64,000 nucleotides of DNA. It comes from Apophysomyces variabilis. Taxonomy: Eukaryota > Mucoromycota > Mucoromycetes > Mucorales > Mucoraceae. The position numbers and the translations under genes are program-made. Where the stretch lies: NCBI GenBank assembly GCA_002749535.1, contig MZZL01000396.1:101144-165143 (forward strand). Reading direction: 5' to 3'. The notes under the pieces are model-generated. The model was not told the DNA's origin, did not search any database, and saw nothing but the letters and a program-made list of their open reading frames with translations. Positions 34,920 through 46,869 of this stretch are shown in pieces. Position 1 is the stretch's first letter. Each line of letters starts with the position of its first letter.

Positions 34920-37364
34920 CTATTGTAGCGCCTTGCTTCGGTTCTCTTTTGATATCGGTCGCCCTCTAGCCTCAGCAATCACTGTTTGCATGTACTATTC
35001 ATAGTTTGTAGTGGGGCTATGACTGATGGCATCGCCCATACTAAGACCTTGGTTTCCTACGAAGTTCAAATCTGGCAGCTACCATGTTTTTAACGTTAGT
35101 GTGCAGTGGTTGTTTTCTGTCTTTTACTTTGCCATATAACAAAAAATAGTACAATAAAAGGGTAAGTAAATAAATATTTGAGAGTGCGTAGACAGTGAAG
35201 TGTTAAGAATAAGAATCAACTGCTAAAATCAAACTATTTCATTGTGAATGCTTCTCCTTCGATCGTGTAACAGTACAGTATAGTTCAAGACAATGAATCA
35301 TCTGCAGTCGACGTATCAAATACTGAAGATGATCACTGATAAAACAATCATTATATTCGATGGCGTAATTGATGTTTTTCCTTATGCGAACATTAAAAGG
35401 GGTTATCGTAAATTTCCTAATACTGTAGTTTATATAATAAATACATATCCAATTTCTTAGCGCTATGAACAGTACCCATAAACGAAACTTGTATGGTTTA
35501 TTTATAATCACTTTGACGTATACGCTCAGTGAATAAAGAAACGAACCAATAAAAGGTTCCTGAAAAAAAAAGAAAGAGAATGAGACATTTAAAATCTTTG
35601 TATAGTTTATCTTTGATGTGTAGAACGAGCTTTTCCTTTTTTATTTTCTTTGTCTATAGTCTATTGCTTTCATTATTATATGCCTTTGTATTTTAGATAC
35701 GAATCTTTTAAAAATAATAAAAGAAGATTAACAGCATTGTTACAACAAATAAGCAAAGTTTTTTTGTTGTTATCTGTGGTTCTTTTGTTTCCTGTTTATT
35801 TTTAGTTCAAGGTGCTCTCTTAGGTAAGTGTGTATATAATGTAAGGTTAGCATATATTTTTCGACATCCGTCTTGGAAAAAACAAAGATTAGTGTTTCGG
35901 CTAGCGAGTGACGGAGACTGCCAATGCAAAAATGGAAATAGCTTGAGAAAAGTTTAAAAAAGCTGCGACTCAGCTCACAAATTCTGTGTCTCCGGCTGTT
36001 GATACCCCGCATTGAAATGCTATCCTCCGAATCAGATCTCCTTCAATTCATTTTCCGTCGTCGTCAGTTTCCTATTCGCCCGTGTTTTGAAATGACGATC
36101 AATTAGAGCCAAGGACAAACCCTCCAGCACGTCAGTTTGTACCTTCCTCAACCAGTCTTTTCTCACGGTCAACTGTACGTTGCTCTTTCCCGCGTTTCCT
36201 CAAAATACAGCATGCGGGTATTCTTTCCTAACTCTTAAGATATGTCAATTGCAAGCACTCGCAACGTGGTATACAAAGAAGTCTTTCATTAGTCAAACTA
36301 TCTATATGATGATCCTATTATATACATTCTATTCTCCTATGCTCCTCATTCTTTTATGCTTTTCTATGCTCTTATGCTTTTCGGCTATAATATCTTTCTA
36401 TATCCTAAATCTTTAATACTGATTATATTTGTCAATAAGCTCTTCCATATTATTTATGCTAATAAAAAAATTTGGGCCAGATTGAGCAACAACCATTTAT
36501 AAACGTTAATGGAACGGGTTGGTGGGGAGGGGGAGGGAAGGGGGAAGGGGGAAGGGTGAAGGGGGGCGCTGCGAAGCGAGCGGGCCAAGGCTAGTGTATA
36601 TTACAAGAAGAAAAAAAAACTAAAAAACAGGAAACTTTAGTACTACACAACCACAGGTGTCATTGCGCTATTTAGAAACTGTTGACCTTTTCGTGGTTGT
36701 GATCTTCTCAAATTTCATAGTTTCTTTAAAACTTTTTGTTCTCTTTCATTTTAGCAATCATTTACATAAAGCAAACTCTTTTACAAAGTAGTAGATTTCG
36801 TCATAGTACAATGCTGCGATGTTACCCTCAGTGCCACGGATCGAAACACTCTTGCCCTACTAACCGATTGTGTTTGGTGAACCCTGTGAATCTTGCGCAC
36901 ACTCAGGGACAGGAATTGGTGCGATTTGTCAACATAACTGTAGCTAGAAGTTAGCCAATTTATTTACGTACCTACTGGGAACTGCGTTTACTAACCATTT
37001 CTCTGATTTCAACATCATAAGAAATGTTGAGTAGTACTATGTAAAAACAAAATTATAGCTGCATTTTACTGAGTTTGCGGCGTAGTAGTCTCTACCAAAT
37101 GAAATGGTATATATTTTAAGACATACTATATCACTAGCATTGAAGTCTTTAATGCCAAAACATAGTAAATTAAAAGGTGATACCAAACTCATTACTAAGG
37201 CAACGGATATAACACAGTTAGCTGAAAGTATCACCAATACAAGCGTAGTCTTTTATGAAAAGTTAAAATATTCACAGCTCATTCACAGATGATATTTTAC
37301 TTTAGATAGATGACATAGTTATTCTGTAAAGAGAAACAAGGAACCGCCTGCCATTCCTCATGAC
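34920..37364. other. Spacer between the two head-to-head Fanzor-type genes
   Basis: 2.4 kb, very AT-rich apart from the G-rich block annotated separately. No supported coding frame. Because the two nuclease genes diverge from here, any promoters would lie in this spacer; no clear TATA/start combination stands out. Confidence 0.4.
36514..36590 (+). repeat. G-rich tract followed by a GC-rich hairpin
   Basis: Runs of three to six G separated by A or T fill 36514-36566 (ggtggggagggggagggaag and onward), a potential G-quadruplex. cgctgcgaagcg directly follows and folds on itself. The block contrasts sharply with its AT-rich surroundings and could be the terminus of a mobile element. Confidence 0.5.
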
Positions 37365-39595
37365 TTGTGTTACGGTCTTTTTGCAATACTTGCAGGAAAA
37401 GGCGATGAAACGAGTGCGGATATAAAAGATGCATTTTTAGAATTCAAAGGGGAAGTCCATACTTTCGATCCAAGTTATTTTGTGTCTCAAGCATACATGA
37501 CACTGATTGCTGATGCTGCAAAGCGATACAAGGAGTGTATCCGTAACCATGTTGTAGCCAACTTTGAGAAGAAGACAAATCCAGTATCTGCTCATCCGGT
37601 TTTTTGACAAGGAAGACTCGGCTTACCTTAAAAAACCTACGGTTTCGAAGCGTAAAACTCTGACAAGATATGCTTATGCGGTGGCAACAAAGGATCCATC
37701 CAACGAATTCAAATGGCCACAGTCTTTTCCACATTCAGACGAACGGTAGAAAGCTATGGATAGTTTGATTGCTTCTCTGGACATTGGAGCCGCGCCCGAT
37801 AACTGACTTACTGCTCAATGCATACCCAGAGAGGTATCTGTCATGGATACACAAAGTGCTGCAGCGAATGGAGAAAAAAATCTGTATCCAAGAACACCAC
37901 AAAAGTATGTCTCTGCAGCATTTGTATATCGAAATGTAAGGGAGGTAAGCCTTCTGTTTCTCCTTCTTATAGTCTCTGATATGATGTTGCAGTTGGTCGA
38001 CACCACCCAACTTTCGAAGAAACTTTTATCTCGTCTCAATCATGCATTGCGCACATCGATTCGTCAGAAGACGCCGATCCAGTTAGGAAAAAAGTGTACC
38101 AAAAGTATTCCCCAGAAAGATTGGGCAGCTGTTCAAGAATCTGTCAAGTCTACAACGTCTGCCATTGAAAACAACACGTTCTGTCCGCTGAAGTACACGG
38201 ATCCGCGTGGTTGTTGACGTTTTACACTCTTGTCTGTTTTTTTATTTCAATGTCGTCATATTACTATTGATTTTCAAGCGTTAGAGAAGCTATTGCCTTC
38301 CGTCAATATCATACATGAAAAAGCCGTACCAACAGCATCCGAGGCAAGGCAAGCATACTTTGACTTTTCGAAATGAAAAAGATCGGCTGCGGGACGCTTG
38401 ATAGCTTGGAAACCGAGAATCAGTGTTTTAGTAACAGTAAAGGTCTTTTTTCGGATTTATTGAGCTGGTTATATTGAGGACAAAATAAGGACAGATGGCG
38501 TAGATGTGGAATCCATATTCAAGTGTCCTAAACGCGAATCGTTATCAAAAGCACTTACTCCAGCACACTTGAAAGATATGGTAAAAGATGCACTGATTTG
38601 GGGAGTCGACCCTGGCGTGACAGATACATTTGTTGCTGTAGACGGCTGTGGGAAAGGGTCACATCGGATCAGAAAAACGAGTACTGCTGAGTACTATGAC
38701 TTTTGTGGTTATAATCATGCAACACGCAAGCGTAACGAGTATATAAGCTCAAATTCATAAATAAGGGAGCTTATTGATCGAATACCCTGCATGAAATCGG
38801 CAGACCGAAACAGAGTTATAACTTCCCTTCGGTACCGATTTCAACATCACCAGGAAATAACAAGCTTTTATGATCTTGATGAACGGTAAACAAACCAATT
38901 TCGTTGCGATTTACTCATTGGAATTTTAGGCTCTGCCAACTAAAATTCAAGTCTTATATACGAAAGCAAAAAGGAGTGACGGAGATTGCGAAGCGATTCT
39001 TGGATGGAAGCAAGAAGTATGCGGTTCAACAAGTTGAAGTGATATGCAAAAACGTAGCTCAAATAAGAAAAGGAAGTGGACAAAGAAGTCAAACAAAGAC
39101 GAAGAAAATGAATCTCAAAAGCCGATATTGATTGCATTCGGAAGCGAAGCCTTATCGTCTTCAATGCGGGGAAACTGCCTGCTTCGGCGAGAACAATAAG
39201 AAATTGTCTTTATCAGATATGTAGGCAACGGAATGTATTTCCTGATTAAGAGTCATGATATATTTCTCCTAAAGCTATCATATATTTAGGTTCCTGCGAG
39301 GGTTATAATGGTCGAGGAGTATCTTACGTCGCAGATCTGTCCTGTCTGTAGCAAAAGAGAGTTGAAAAAGCAGCAAGAACGGCCTAGAAGCCATAAAAAA
39401 GCAGGTGCAGCTTTACATGCGATACTAAGATGTAACAGTTGCGCTATACTTTGGAACCGTGACGTTCTTGGCGCGAAGAATATTTTCGCTGTTTTCAAGT
39501 ACATGGTGATGAACAATAATGAGCGTCCTTCCCCTTTCAAACGGTCAGCCAAGTCAAAAACAAGTCCGGAAAAGCAAGAGCCGGACCTTCCATAA
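37365..39595 (+). pseudogene. Fanzor/TnpB-type RuvC nuclease, decayed (copy B)
   Basis: A second RuvC nuclease of the same superfamily but a different subfamily from copy A. Coding pieces in order: an N-terminal helical part (CIRNHVVANFEKK, continuing after a frame change as LIRFFDKEDSAYLKK, 37.4-37.75 kb); KIRTDGVDVESIFK (about 38.47 kb); RuvC-I IWGVDPGVTDTFVAVDGCG with TSTAEYYDFCGYNHATRKR (38.5-38.76 kb); LKFKSYIRKQKGVTEIAKRF (38.9-39.1 kb); the RuvC-II region KPILIAFGSEALSSSMRG (about 39.12 kb); and the C-terminal part VEEYLTSQICPVCSKREL, LRCNSCAILWNRDVLGAKNI (39.3-39.6 kb). The four ribbon cysteines, the RuvC-I Asp, the Glu of EEY and the RuvC-III Asp in NRD are all present. Stops at about 38760, 38888 and 39129 and several frame changes break the gene; some of these could be introns, but not all. 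No ATG-to-stop model works. Confidence 0.75.
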
Positions 39596-39771
39596 TCTGG
39601 GAAACTGGTTAACTAAGGTTAAATTATCGGTAATGGCAGACGGTAGGAATTTGGCTACGCTCGGCTAAACTTACGGACCGTCAAACATAAACACAAACAT
39701 TTGATGCTACGAGTTCCACTCAAACATAAATAGAGAGTTCTTCAATCCGTTGACCCCTGTGTTGTCAAACA

Positions 39772-41352
39772 ATGATTATTGAACCGTTTGACGTGCCTAG
39801 CTTTACCCCCCAGGAGCACAGTGAGCTGCAAGCAAGATTGAAGAAAGCTGTGTACCCTCATGAGTTGAAAACAAACGTTGGTTGGAAATATGGTGCACCT
39901 ACGTGGGCTGTTGAACCACTAGTCAAAGCATGGCTTGAGTTTGACTGGGAGAAGCCAAGAGCCGAAATGACTAAGTGGCGTCATTTTCGTGCTGAAGTGA
40001 ACGGACTCAAGGTTCATTTCATACACGAAATATCGAAACAACCGGATGCGATTCCGCTGATGCTTCTTCATGGATGGCCTTCCTCTTTTTATGAGTTTCA
40101 CAAGATAATTGAATCTCTCCGAGATGGCGAGGATGGCAAGCAGGTAAAAGAAAACAGCCTTCATTCTAAGATGCGAAGGCTAAACAAAGGCAAAATTTGA
40201 AAAACAAAAACGATCCAGGCTTTCCATCTAGTCATACCTAGCTTGCCAGGCTACGGATTCTCCGATCCTCCTACTGAGCCGGGATGGGGAATCGCAAAGA
40301 TGGCAGATACTATGGACAAACTCATGGTCGGCCTGGGTTACACTAGCTATGGTAAAGGCATAGGGGAAAAAGATGATCGCTTGGTTTGTTTAAACCTATC
40401 TTTTTCTGCTATTTAGCGCTACATGGCACGGATTGGGGCGCTATAATAGGCAAGTATCTGGCGACTGTCGATCATTCTCACTGCGCTGCCTTTCATTCCA
40501 CATTCCCACTGTTTGCCCCCCCTACGATGACGATATCCCTCTTAGTATCCAAGCCATTTCATATGGCAAGATGGATTGCCAGCCGTTGGCTCGGTTTGGA
40601 CGCAGTTTATGGCAAAATGAGTTATCCTGGTCCTTCTTTTGTGGATGCTACGCATAATCCAGGCGCTGGTTATCGAGCCATCCAAAGTACAAAACCTTAT
40701 ACACTTGCCTATGCGCTATCAGATAGTCCAATTGGTATACTTTGTAAGTTTAATTCTTATTAGATATTGTAATTTGATCGAGATATGTGTCTCAACATTA
40801 ACGGACAGCATGGATGCTCGAAAAGTATCATGAGTGGACGCATCATGAAAAAGACAAGGAGGCCAATGTCCTGCCGGACACGATCGAGGTGGACGAGTTT
40901 CTGACCCAAGTTTCCCTGTACTGGCTCACAAATAGTATGTCGTCTTCTATTCGACTGTACTACGAGCGATTCCATGAATCAATGTTTCTTCAAACGGCTA
41001 TGATGAGGGCTAGGGTTCCCACGGGTGTTTCTCTTTTCAAAAGCGAAGTAGCAAGGGTACGGCTTCTGACTAAAAAGACGAAATGACTATGCTAAATTGC
41101 AACATTCCACTTGAAAAAAGGTACCCAGGGACTGGATCGAAATAGGGGCGGATATAGTTCAGTATTCCGAATATCCTTCGGTAAGAATAATCAACACCAA
41201 AAAAAAAATTACGGTGGTGATAACCCAAAGTCACTGATATTATAACGATGCATTAGGGTGGGCATTTCTCAGCTCTGGAGGAGCCAAAACTAGTTGTGCA
41301 CGATCTGAAGCAGTTTGGAAAGAAAGTTAGAAGTGTGGTAGTCAAGGGATAA
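39772..41352 (+). CDS. Epoxide hydrolase (alpha/beta hydrolase, EHN type), 6 exons
   Basis: Opens epoxides to diols through a covalent ester intermediate; fungal members act in lipid and xenobiotic metabolism. Exons: 39772-40143, 40219-40351, 40417-40743, 40809-41056, 41121-41180, 41257-41352 (1,236 nt, 411 aa), near the usual family length. The N-terminal EHN domain (about 1-95) shows WKYGAPTWAVEPLVKAWLEF. The hydrolase core has the oxyanion motif HGWPSSFYEF at residue 100, LPGYGFSDPP, the nucleophile Asp174 in HGTDWGAIIG, a lid with tyrosines, VPTGVSLF, and the catalytic histidine (about 383) in GGHFSALEEP. No frameshift is needed. It starts 176 bp after the stop of the decayed Fanzor-type gene on the same strand, so its upstream region may derive from that element. 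Confidence 0.9.
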
Positions 41353-42046
41353 ACAGAGTCAAATAAGCTGTAAGCTTGCATAATACAAGATAAATCTTCT
41401 CGCGAAACATGGTATGGACATTCGCTTCCAGCACTCTTTCCTCAATAATTCAGGCTCCGCTATTATTCTGTTATGTTCCAAAATCATTACAAAAGCTCAA
41501 GCTTCTTAGCTGAAAAGGATATAAACGAAAGCACATCATTGAGCCTCTTTGCTTAATAGAGAAGCCCCTACCTTCCCTGGGCCTGTCTATCCGCACCGGT
41601 TATTCGCACCAGCTACGTCACTACTTTCCCAAGCGCACTTAGGAGCCTTGCTCTTCAACGCCTTATTGCTTGGAAGGACGTTTTAATCCGGTTGGAAGGA
41701 AATTATATATTCAATAAGGATTCTTCGTATTGAGACCAACGTAAACGTCTCAACAACTATCGCTTGCCTACTTATAGTATGATTTCGGTTAAGTAAAAGT
41801 GTCAATTAAACAGCTAAATTGCCATAGGATGCGTTTTCAAACGTTGTTATATACAGCATTAAAATGTAAAGTTCCATGACTAATATATAGTTAAAGACAG
41901 TGAAGTGAGCCTAGTCATCACGAATAGACGGTCCCTCCCACAGAGTGCACCGGATGACGTCAGTACTGAATTTTGTGAATCTGATGCCTGCCAAGGAAAT
42001 TGCTACAGCACCCTTTTTTCTTTTTTAGGTCCATAACTATTACCCT
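41353..42046. other. Intergenic between epoxide hydrolase and the NDK-domain gene
   Basis: No coding frame. A pyrimidine stretch ending ttttttag at 42017-42027 just before the next gene could be a 5' UTR splice acceptor, but no donor was assigned. Confidence 0.4.
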
Positions 42047-45000
42047 ATGTCCACGACTGAACCGCCTAATATCCAAAAAGTATTGTTGTGTCATCTTCAA
42101 ACAGTAAAACGGCTAACACCTTATTCTACCTACATCAGGCCGTTGAAGAAGTGAAACTTGACTCCGAGCAAGGTACCTGAAAATCCTATTCAACAAAAAA
42201 CTTATTGGATATGTTTCACTATGCCCGCTAGATACGAAGCAGGAAGAGGCATCCCATCACCCAAACCCCACTGAAGCAAAACAAGAAAGTACAGTTTTCG
42301 AACAGAACGCAACTATACAAACATCGTCTCAGGTCATCGATGTTACCAGCAACCTAAAGGAAACACAGGCTATTGATGAGAGTATTCCCGGGATCTTTGC
42401 CAACAACATTGATGAACCTGAGGAACAGACGACAAATACTGGCGAACTTGCCCCCCAGACTACCCTTGAAGGAGTTACGGAGGAGGAAAAGAAGCAGCTG
42501 GAAATAAACAACAGCAAAGATGCTATGGAGAACGATGCTCTGCTGACAGCTGTCAAAGAAGCCGATGCAATGCAACCAGATACTGATACAGGCAAAAAGA
42601 ACGATGAAAATAATACTCCTGCTGCGGTTGGTCACAGTAGTGGTGTTGAGAATTTCATGACCAAAACTACGGATCATGTGGATCTAGACCAACCACACGA
42701 ATCGGAAACACAAGTGCAGCGTACACTCGCCCTAATCAAGCCGGATGCGATGCAGGCCGGGAGAGCGGACGATATCATCCGCAAAATTGAAGAATCAGGT
42801 TTTACAATAATAAAGCATCAAGAACTTACTTTTTCATTGGAGCAAGCACGATTATTTTACCGTGAGCATGAAGGAAAACCATTCTATGATGAACTCACTC
42901 AGTGGATGAGCAGGTATGTTTCATGAACAGCTTAGGGAAGGGGTAGCGATGCATCGATGTATGCAACGCTGTGCTTAATTTGGGGTAGACATGTGCATGT
43001 GTCACGATTGCATTGATTTTAAGTTCGATGAAAAAAAAACTCACCATTTTTTCCTCCCTTTTACTTAGTCGACCCATCAAGGCTTTGATACTCGAAAAAG
43101 AAAATGGAGTACAAGCGTGGAGAGCATTAATGGGCCCGACGGATTCAAACAAGGCACGAGCTGTTGAATCAAACAGGTGAGGGTCTATCTACGTACAGTT
43201 TGGGCTCCTGTTTGTTGACGTACAATGTTACAGTATTCGTGCGTTATTTGGGACCGACGGCTCCCATAACGCAACGCACGGAAGTGATTGCTTGACAAGT
43301 GCGGAACGTGAAATTGGTATTGTGTTTGCATCATATGACTCTGAGGATGCCAGAACCAATATACCAGTGGAAAATCCTTCTACAACTTCGGATGGTCCAG
43401 TTGCAGAGGACTTAGCTACTGCAATTAATAATGATGTCTCACAAGAAGAGCCAGAGGGCGGCGAAACGAACATAAACGCATCGCCGGTTACAAAAGAGAC
43501 GCCTACAGGGATTGATGAAACGGTAAATACGACTATTTCTGTAACAGAAAAAGCGGTCTTGTCGGGCGAAGATAAAGATAGTATTAAAGCGGATGCAAAG
43601 ACATTGGAAACATCGGATGTAGTGGAAGTCACAGACAAGCCTGAATCCGTTCTTGAGTCCGTTGACGATAATCTCGATAAATCACTGGAAGTGGAAACAG
43701 CCGAAAAGGTAGCAACCAATGTGAAGCAGATCAGCACCAGTGTACAGGAGGAAGCGGCAAAGGAAAATGAGTCATCGACGGTCAAAAAGAAAGAAGAAGC
43801 GTTTAGAGTTACTCAAACTACAGAAACAGATAATGTATCTACTACTATCCAAGATGTAGAAATTGAAAAAAAGGACAACAAAGACCAGGACTCCCAGGCG
43901 CCAGCAATCGTAGCAGAGAAGGCTGAGAGTGATACTGGAACAAACGAAATAGCAGAGTTGGAAGTCAAAGGAGCAGTTTCGGATGCACAAGACGAGACCA
44001 ATCACGAAGAAACCGTGGCCAACACAGAAGAAGTCCTCCCAAACACTAATGCCCGAGCGATTGAGACTGATACTACATCTAAAACTGCAACGGAAGACAT
44101 TCAGCTTAATGTAGGCGAAACAGTAATAAGCGCTGTGGCACCCACTGAGAAAGAGGGAAAGAACGATGAATCGCAACTGAAAGAGGAGGAGCCAGCCACT
44201 GAGCAGTTAAAGAAAGCTAACGTCACTGGTAATGCCGAGGAAACTACAGCCTTGCCATCAGGTGCATCTGACGAACGCTCTCACCCAAAGAAGACCGAGG
44301 AGAAATCTCAAAAACCTCAAACAGATGATACCAATTCTTCAGCCGACCTTACGGAAGTTAAACAGCCATCAGCCGAAAATAGCGCTAATACGGAAGAAGC
44401 TCCTGCCCAAAGGGAAGATTTGCCGTCGAAGAATGAGGAAGTTAGCAGTGACAATCCGGTTAAAGAAGGAGAACTGATTGCAGAAAAAAAGGATGCAATT
44501 GATACAGACACCTCTGAAAGCAAGGCTGTATCATCGAAGGATAGCGAGTCTACTGAAACTGCAAAAGACAAAGTAACAGCTGCCAAGAAAGCGAGCACTG
44601 TTTCTAAAGTCAAATCAAAGGTTGTGGAAGAGTCGACAAAAGGGGCAAAGCCCAAATCTCCTTCTCGTTCGCCGGCCCGATTAACCACAACAACTCCTGG
44701 AATTGCTCGGAAGAGCCCAACCTCGTCAAAGACGGAAAAAGAATCGAGCACTTCCTCTGCAGAGAATGCCGCAAAAAAGAAAGCTGTCAGAAGTGAGCAA
44801 AAGCCAAAACTTCCAATCGCTTCGGCTGGTCGTACCACAGCTGCAGCGACCACAAAACGCACTGCGGCAAGCTCTCATACAACTACCGAGGAAGGCTCGG
44901 CAAAGAAAGTGGAAGCTAAGACAGCCCGTGTACCTCGGGTTGCATCCTTGGTTAAAAAGCCTGTTGTCAAGTCAGAGGAAGCAACGGAAGAAAAACCAAA

Positions 45001-46137
45001 GAAACCAGCTGTTCGATCGGCCGTATCACGATTGACTACCCCCACGGCAGCTAGCGCTCGGAAGAAAACAACGGAAACCGAAACAACCAAGACGACGACA
45101 ACAACAACAGCAACAACAAGAACGGTCCGGACTGTGAAGAAAACGTCGACTACGGCTGCGTCCGATACCGCTGCTACAACCAAGAGAACAAGCCCAAGTA
45201 GCACAGCTGATAAACCAGCGGCGTCTTCCAAAGCACGTACCACAACAACACGTTTGACAAGACCAACTCGTGCAACGGGAGCTGCTGCTGAAGATACCAA
45301 GAAGGCCACCGGACCGGACACTGCAAAGCGTGTAATACGGCGTGTCCCAGCTGCCGCTACTTCCCAAGTATGTAAGAAATAAGATAGCCTGGGCAGGATA
45401 GACTAACCATTTTTTTTTAAAAAAAAAAGAAGCAGAAGGCTGACAGTACGTCCAGCTCTGGACGTTCCAGTGCCAATGCAAGTTCGGCAAAGAGCGCAAC
45501 CTCTTCTCGCGTTGCTGTTGGTACGACAAGGACAAAGACTGTGAAAACGATGGTTAAAAAATCAGTCCATTCGAAGGAGGTTGCTGATGCGGATGCAAAG
45601 TCTCAGGCGGGGAGCGACAAGCCTTCTGAGGGGGACAGCAGCAGCAGCATCAATAGCAACAGCAGCAGTGGTGTTGCTGGTGAGGCACACGTAAAGGAGG
45701 AGGACGAGGGTCAGGGAGCCTCATCAGCAGCAGACAGTCATGCATCTTCCGTAATAGATAGCACTGAAATTTCGGAGGCGGACAGTGAACAACCTGTGGC
45801 TATGGAGGAAGTCGATAGTTCTCATGTGGAGCCAACTGTGAGCGTGGAAATCACCAAAACCGTCGAAGAATCTTCTGAAGCGCATGATGAGGAAGTTGCG
45901 GCTGTGACACATAATGAAAGTCATAGTCGAAATCTGGCGACATCTCAGGAACACAACGATTCAGTGGCATCCAGCAGCTTATCTTCATCGCGTCCAATTA
46001 CCCCAGAGGTTGCACAACTTCGCAATCGATTCGAATCGCTACAGATGGAAAATAGTCGTTCCTCATCCACACCCAAGGACTTGCGTTCCAAATCCCCTAA
46101 CCATGTCAAGGATATGATCAACCGTTTTACAGGATAA
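42047..46137 (+). CDS. NME5-like nucleoside diphosphate kinase domain with a very long disordered tail, 6 exons
   Basis: Exons: 42047-42079, 42139-42172, 42232-42913, 43069-43176, 43234-45367, 45430-46137 (3,699 nt, 1,232 aa). Residues 1-180 are an acidic Glu/Thr/Asn-rich region. Residues about 184-320 form a nucleoside diphosphate kinase fold: RTLALIKPDAMQAGRADDII, FYREHEGKPFYDEL, ALMGPTDSNKAR and the active-site histidine in NATHGSDCLTSAEREIG. The form SIRALFGTDG...NAxHGSD...SAEREI is that of group II kinases such as NME5. The tail (about 320-1232) is low-complexity: first acidic and Thr/Glu-rich, then Lys/Ala/Thr/Arg-rich with TTT tracts (about 45060-45120), then Ser/Glu-rich, closing with a conserved-looking NHVKDMINRFTG. 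It is probably a scaffold or microtubule/RNA-associated protein rather than a housekeeping NDK (about 150 aa). Confidence 0.85.
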
Positions 46138-46832
46138 GCAAACTTTTCTTTTTACGTTAGCTTTTTCTGGTTTTGAAGCTTTAGCTCATAGTTTCTTTTT
46201 AATCTCAATTTATTTTCTTTCTCTTTTTCTTTTTTATCTCTATGATGAATTGATTTCTTTCTTTTTTTTTTCTTCTCTACTCCTGTGATAAGATGTTATG
46301 ACATCTTATAACATAATCTACGAAATTTCACGAATGTAACACTGTAGAACCCAGGAGCTTATCGTCAGCTTCGGGGGGAAATAAAAACGGTATGCCAAGT
46401 TAAAAATAAAATAACGTATGATAATGTCGGTGACGTGCATGCTTAAAAAAATTCAAGCACTTAACTTATTGATCCATGCTGTTGTTGGTGTTTCCCTTTG
46501 CGTTTAGCTTCTCTCTACGTGATGTAAACTTGCTCTATTAGACCAACTTAATTCGGGAAAGGCGCGTTTTATTACTATTGCTGGAAACGAAAAGTGATAA
46601 AGAGATGCAGCAATTTTTTATCTATCTTTGATATAACTATAGAAAAAGAGAAAGAGGAAGTGAGTGAAAGATGGAATCGATCTGGAATTGATATAATGCA
46701 AGTGAGCTGTGGAGATGAAAATCAGTAACTTTTTCCTTGTGGATAGAAAGAAATGACTATGCATAGTAAGATTCTGGTGTGCAGAGTGTATATAACCGAG
46801 AAGTTGGGGAGATATTAAGTAAAAAAGAAAAG

Positions 46833-46869
46833 AAGAGAGAGAGAGAGAGAGAGTGTGTGTGTGTGTGTA
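46833..46869 (+). repeat. Compound microsatellite (AG)n(TG)n
   Basis: About ten AG units pass directly into about nine TG units. Length is likely to vary between strains. Confidence 0.85.

Noticed and set aside
37735..38010. Minus-strand frame containing MGGVDQ, like the piggyBac C-terminal motif
   Set aside because: Only the six-residue motif agrees; the following residues lack the usual Arg-Lys-x-x-x-Trp-Trp pattern and there is no DDE domain nearby. Probably chance or a very small fragment.
43228..45535. Several antisense frames of 130-185 codons over the NDK-domain gene
   Set aside because: Shadows of the low-complexity tail; the sense strand has a consistent spliced gene.
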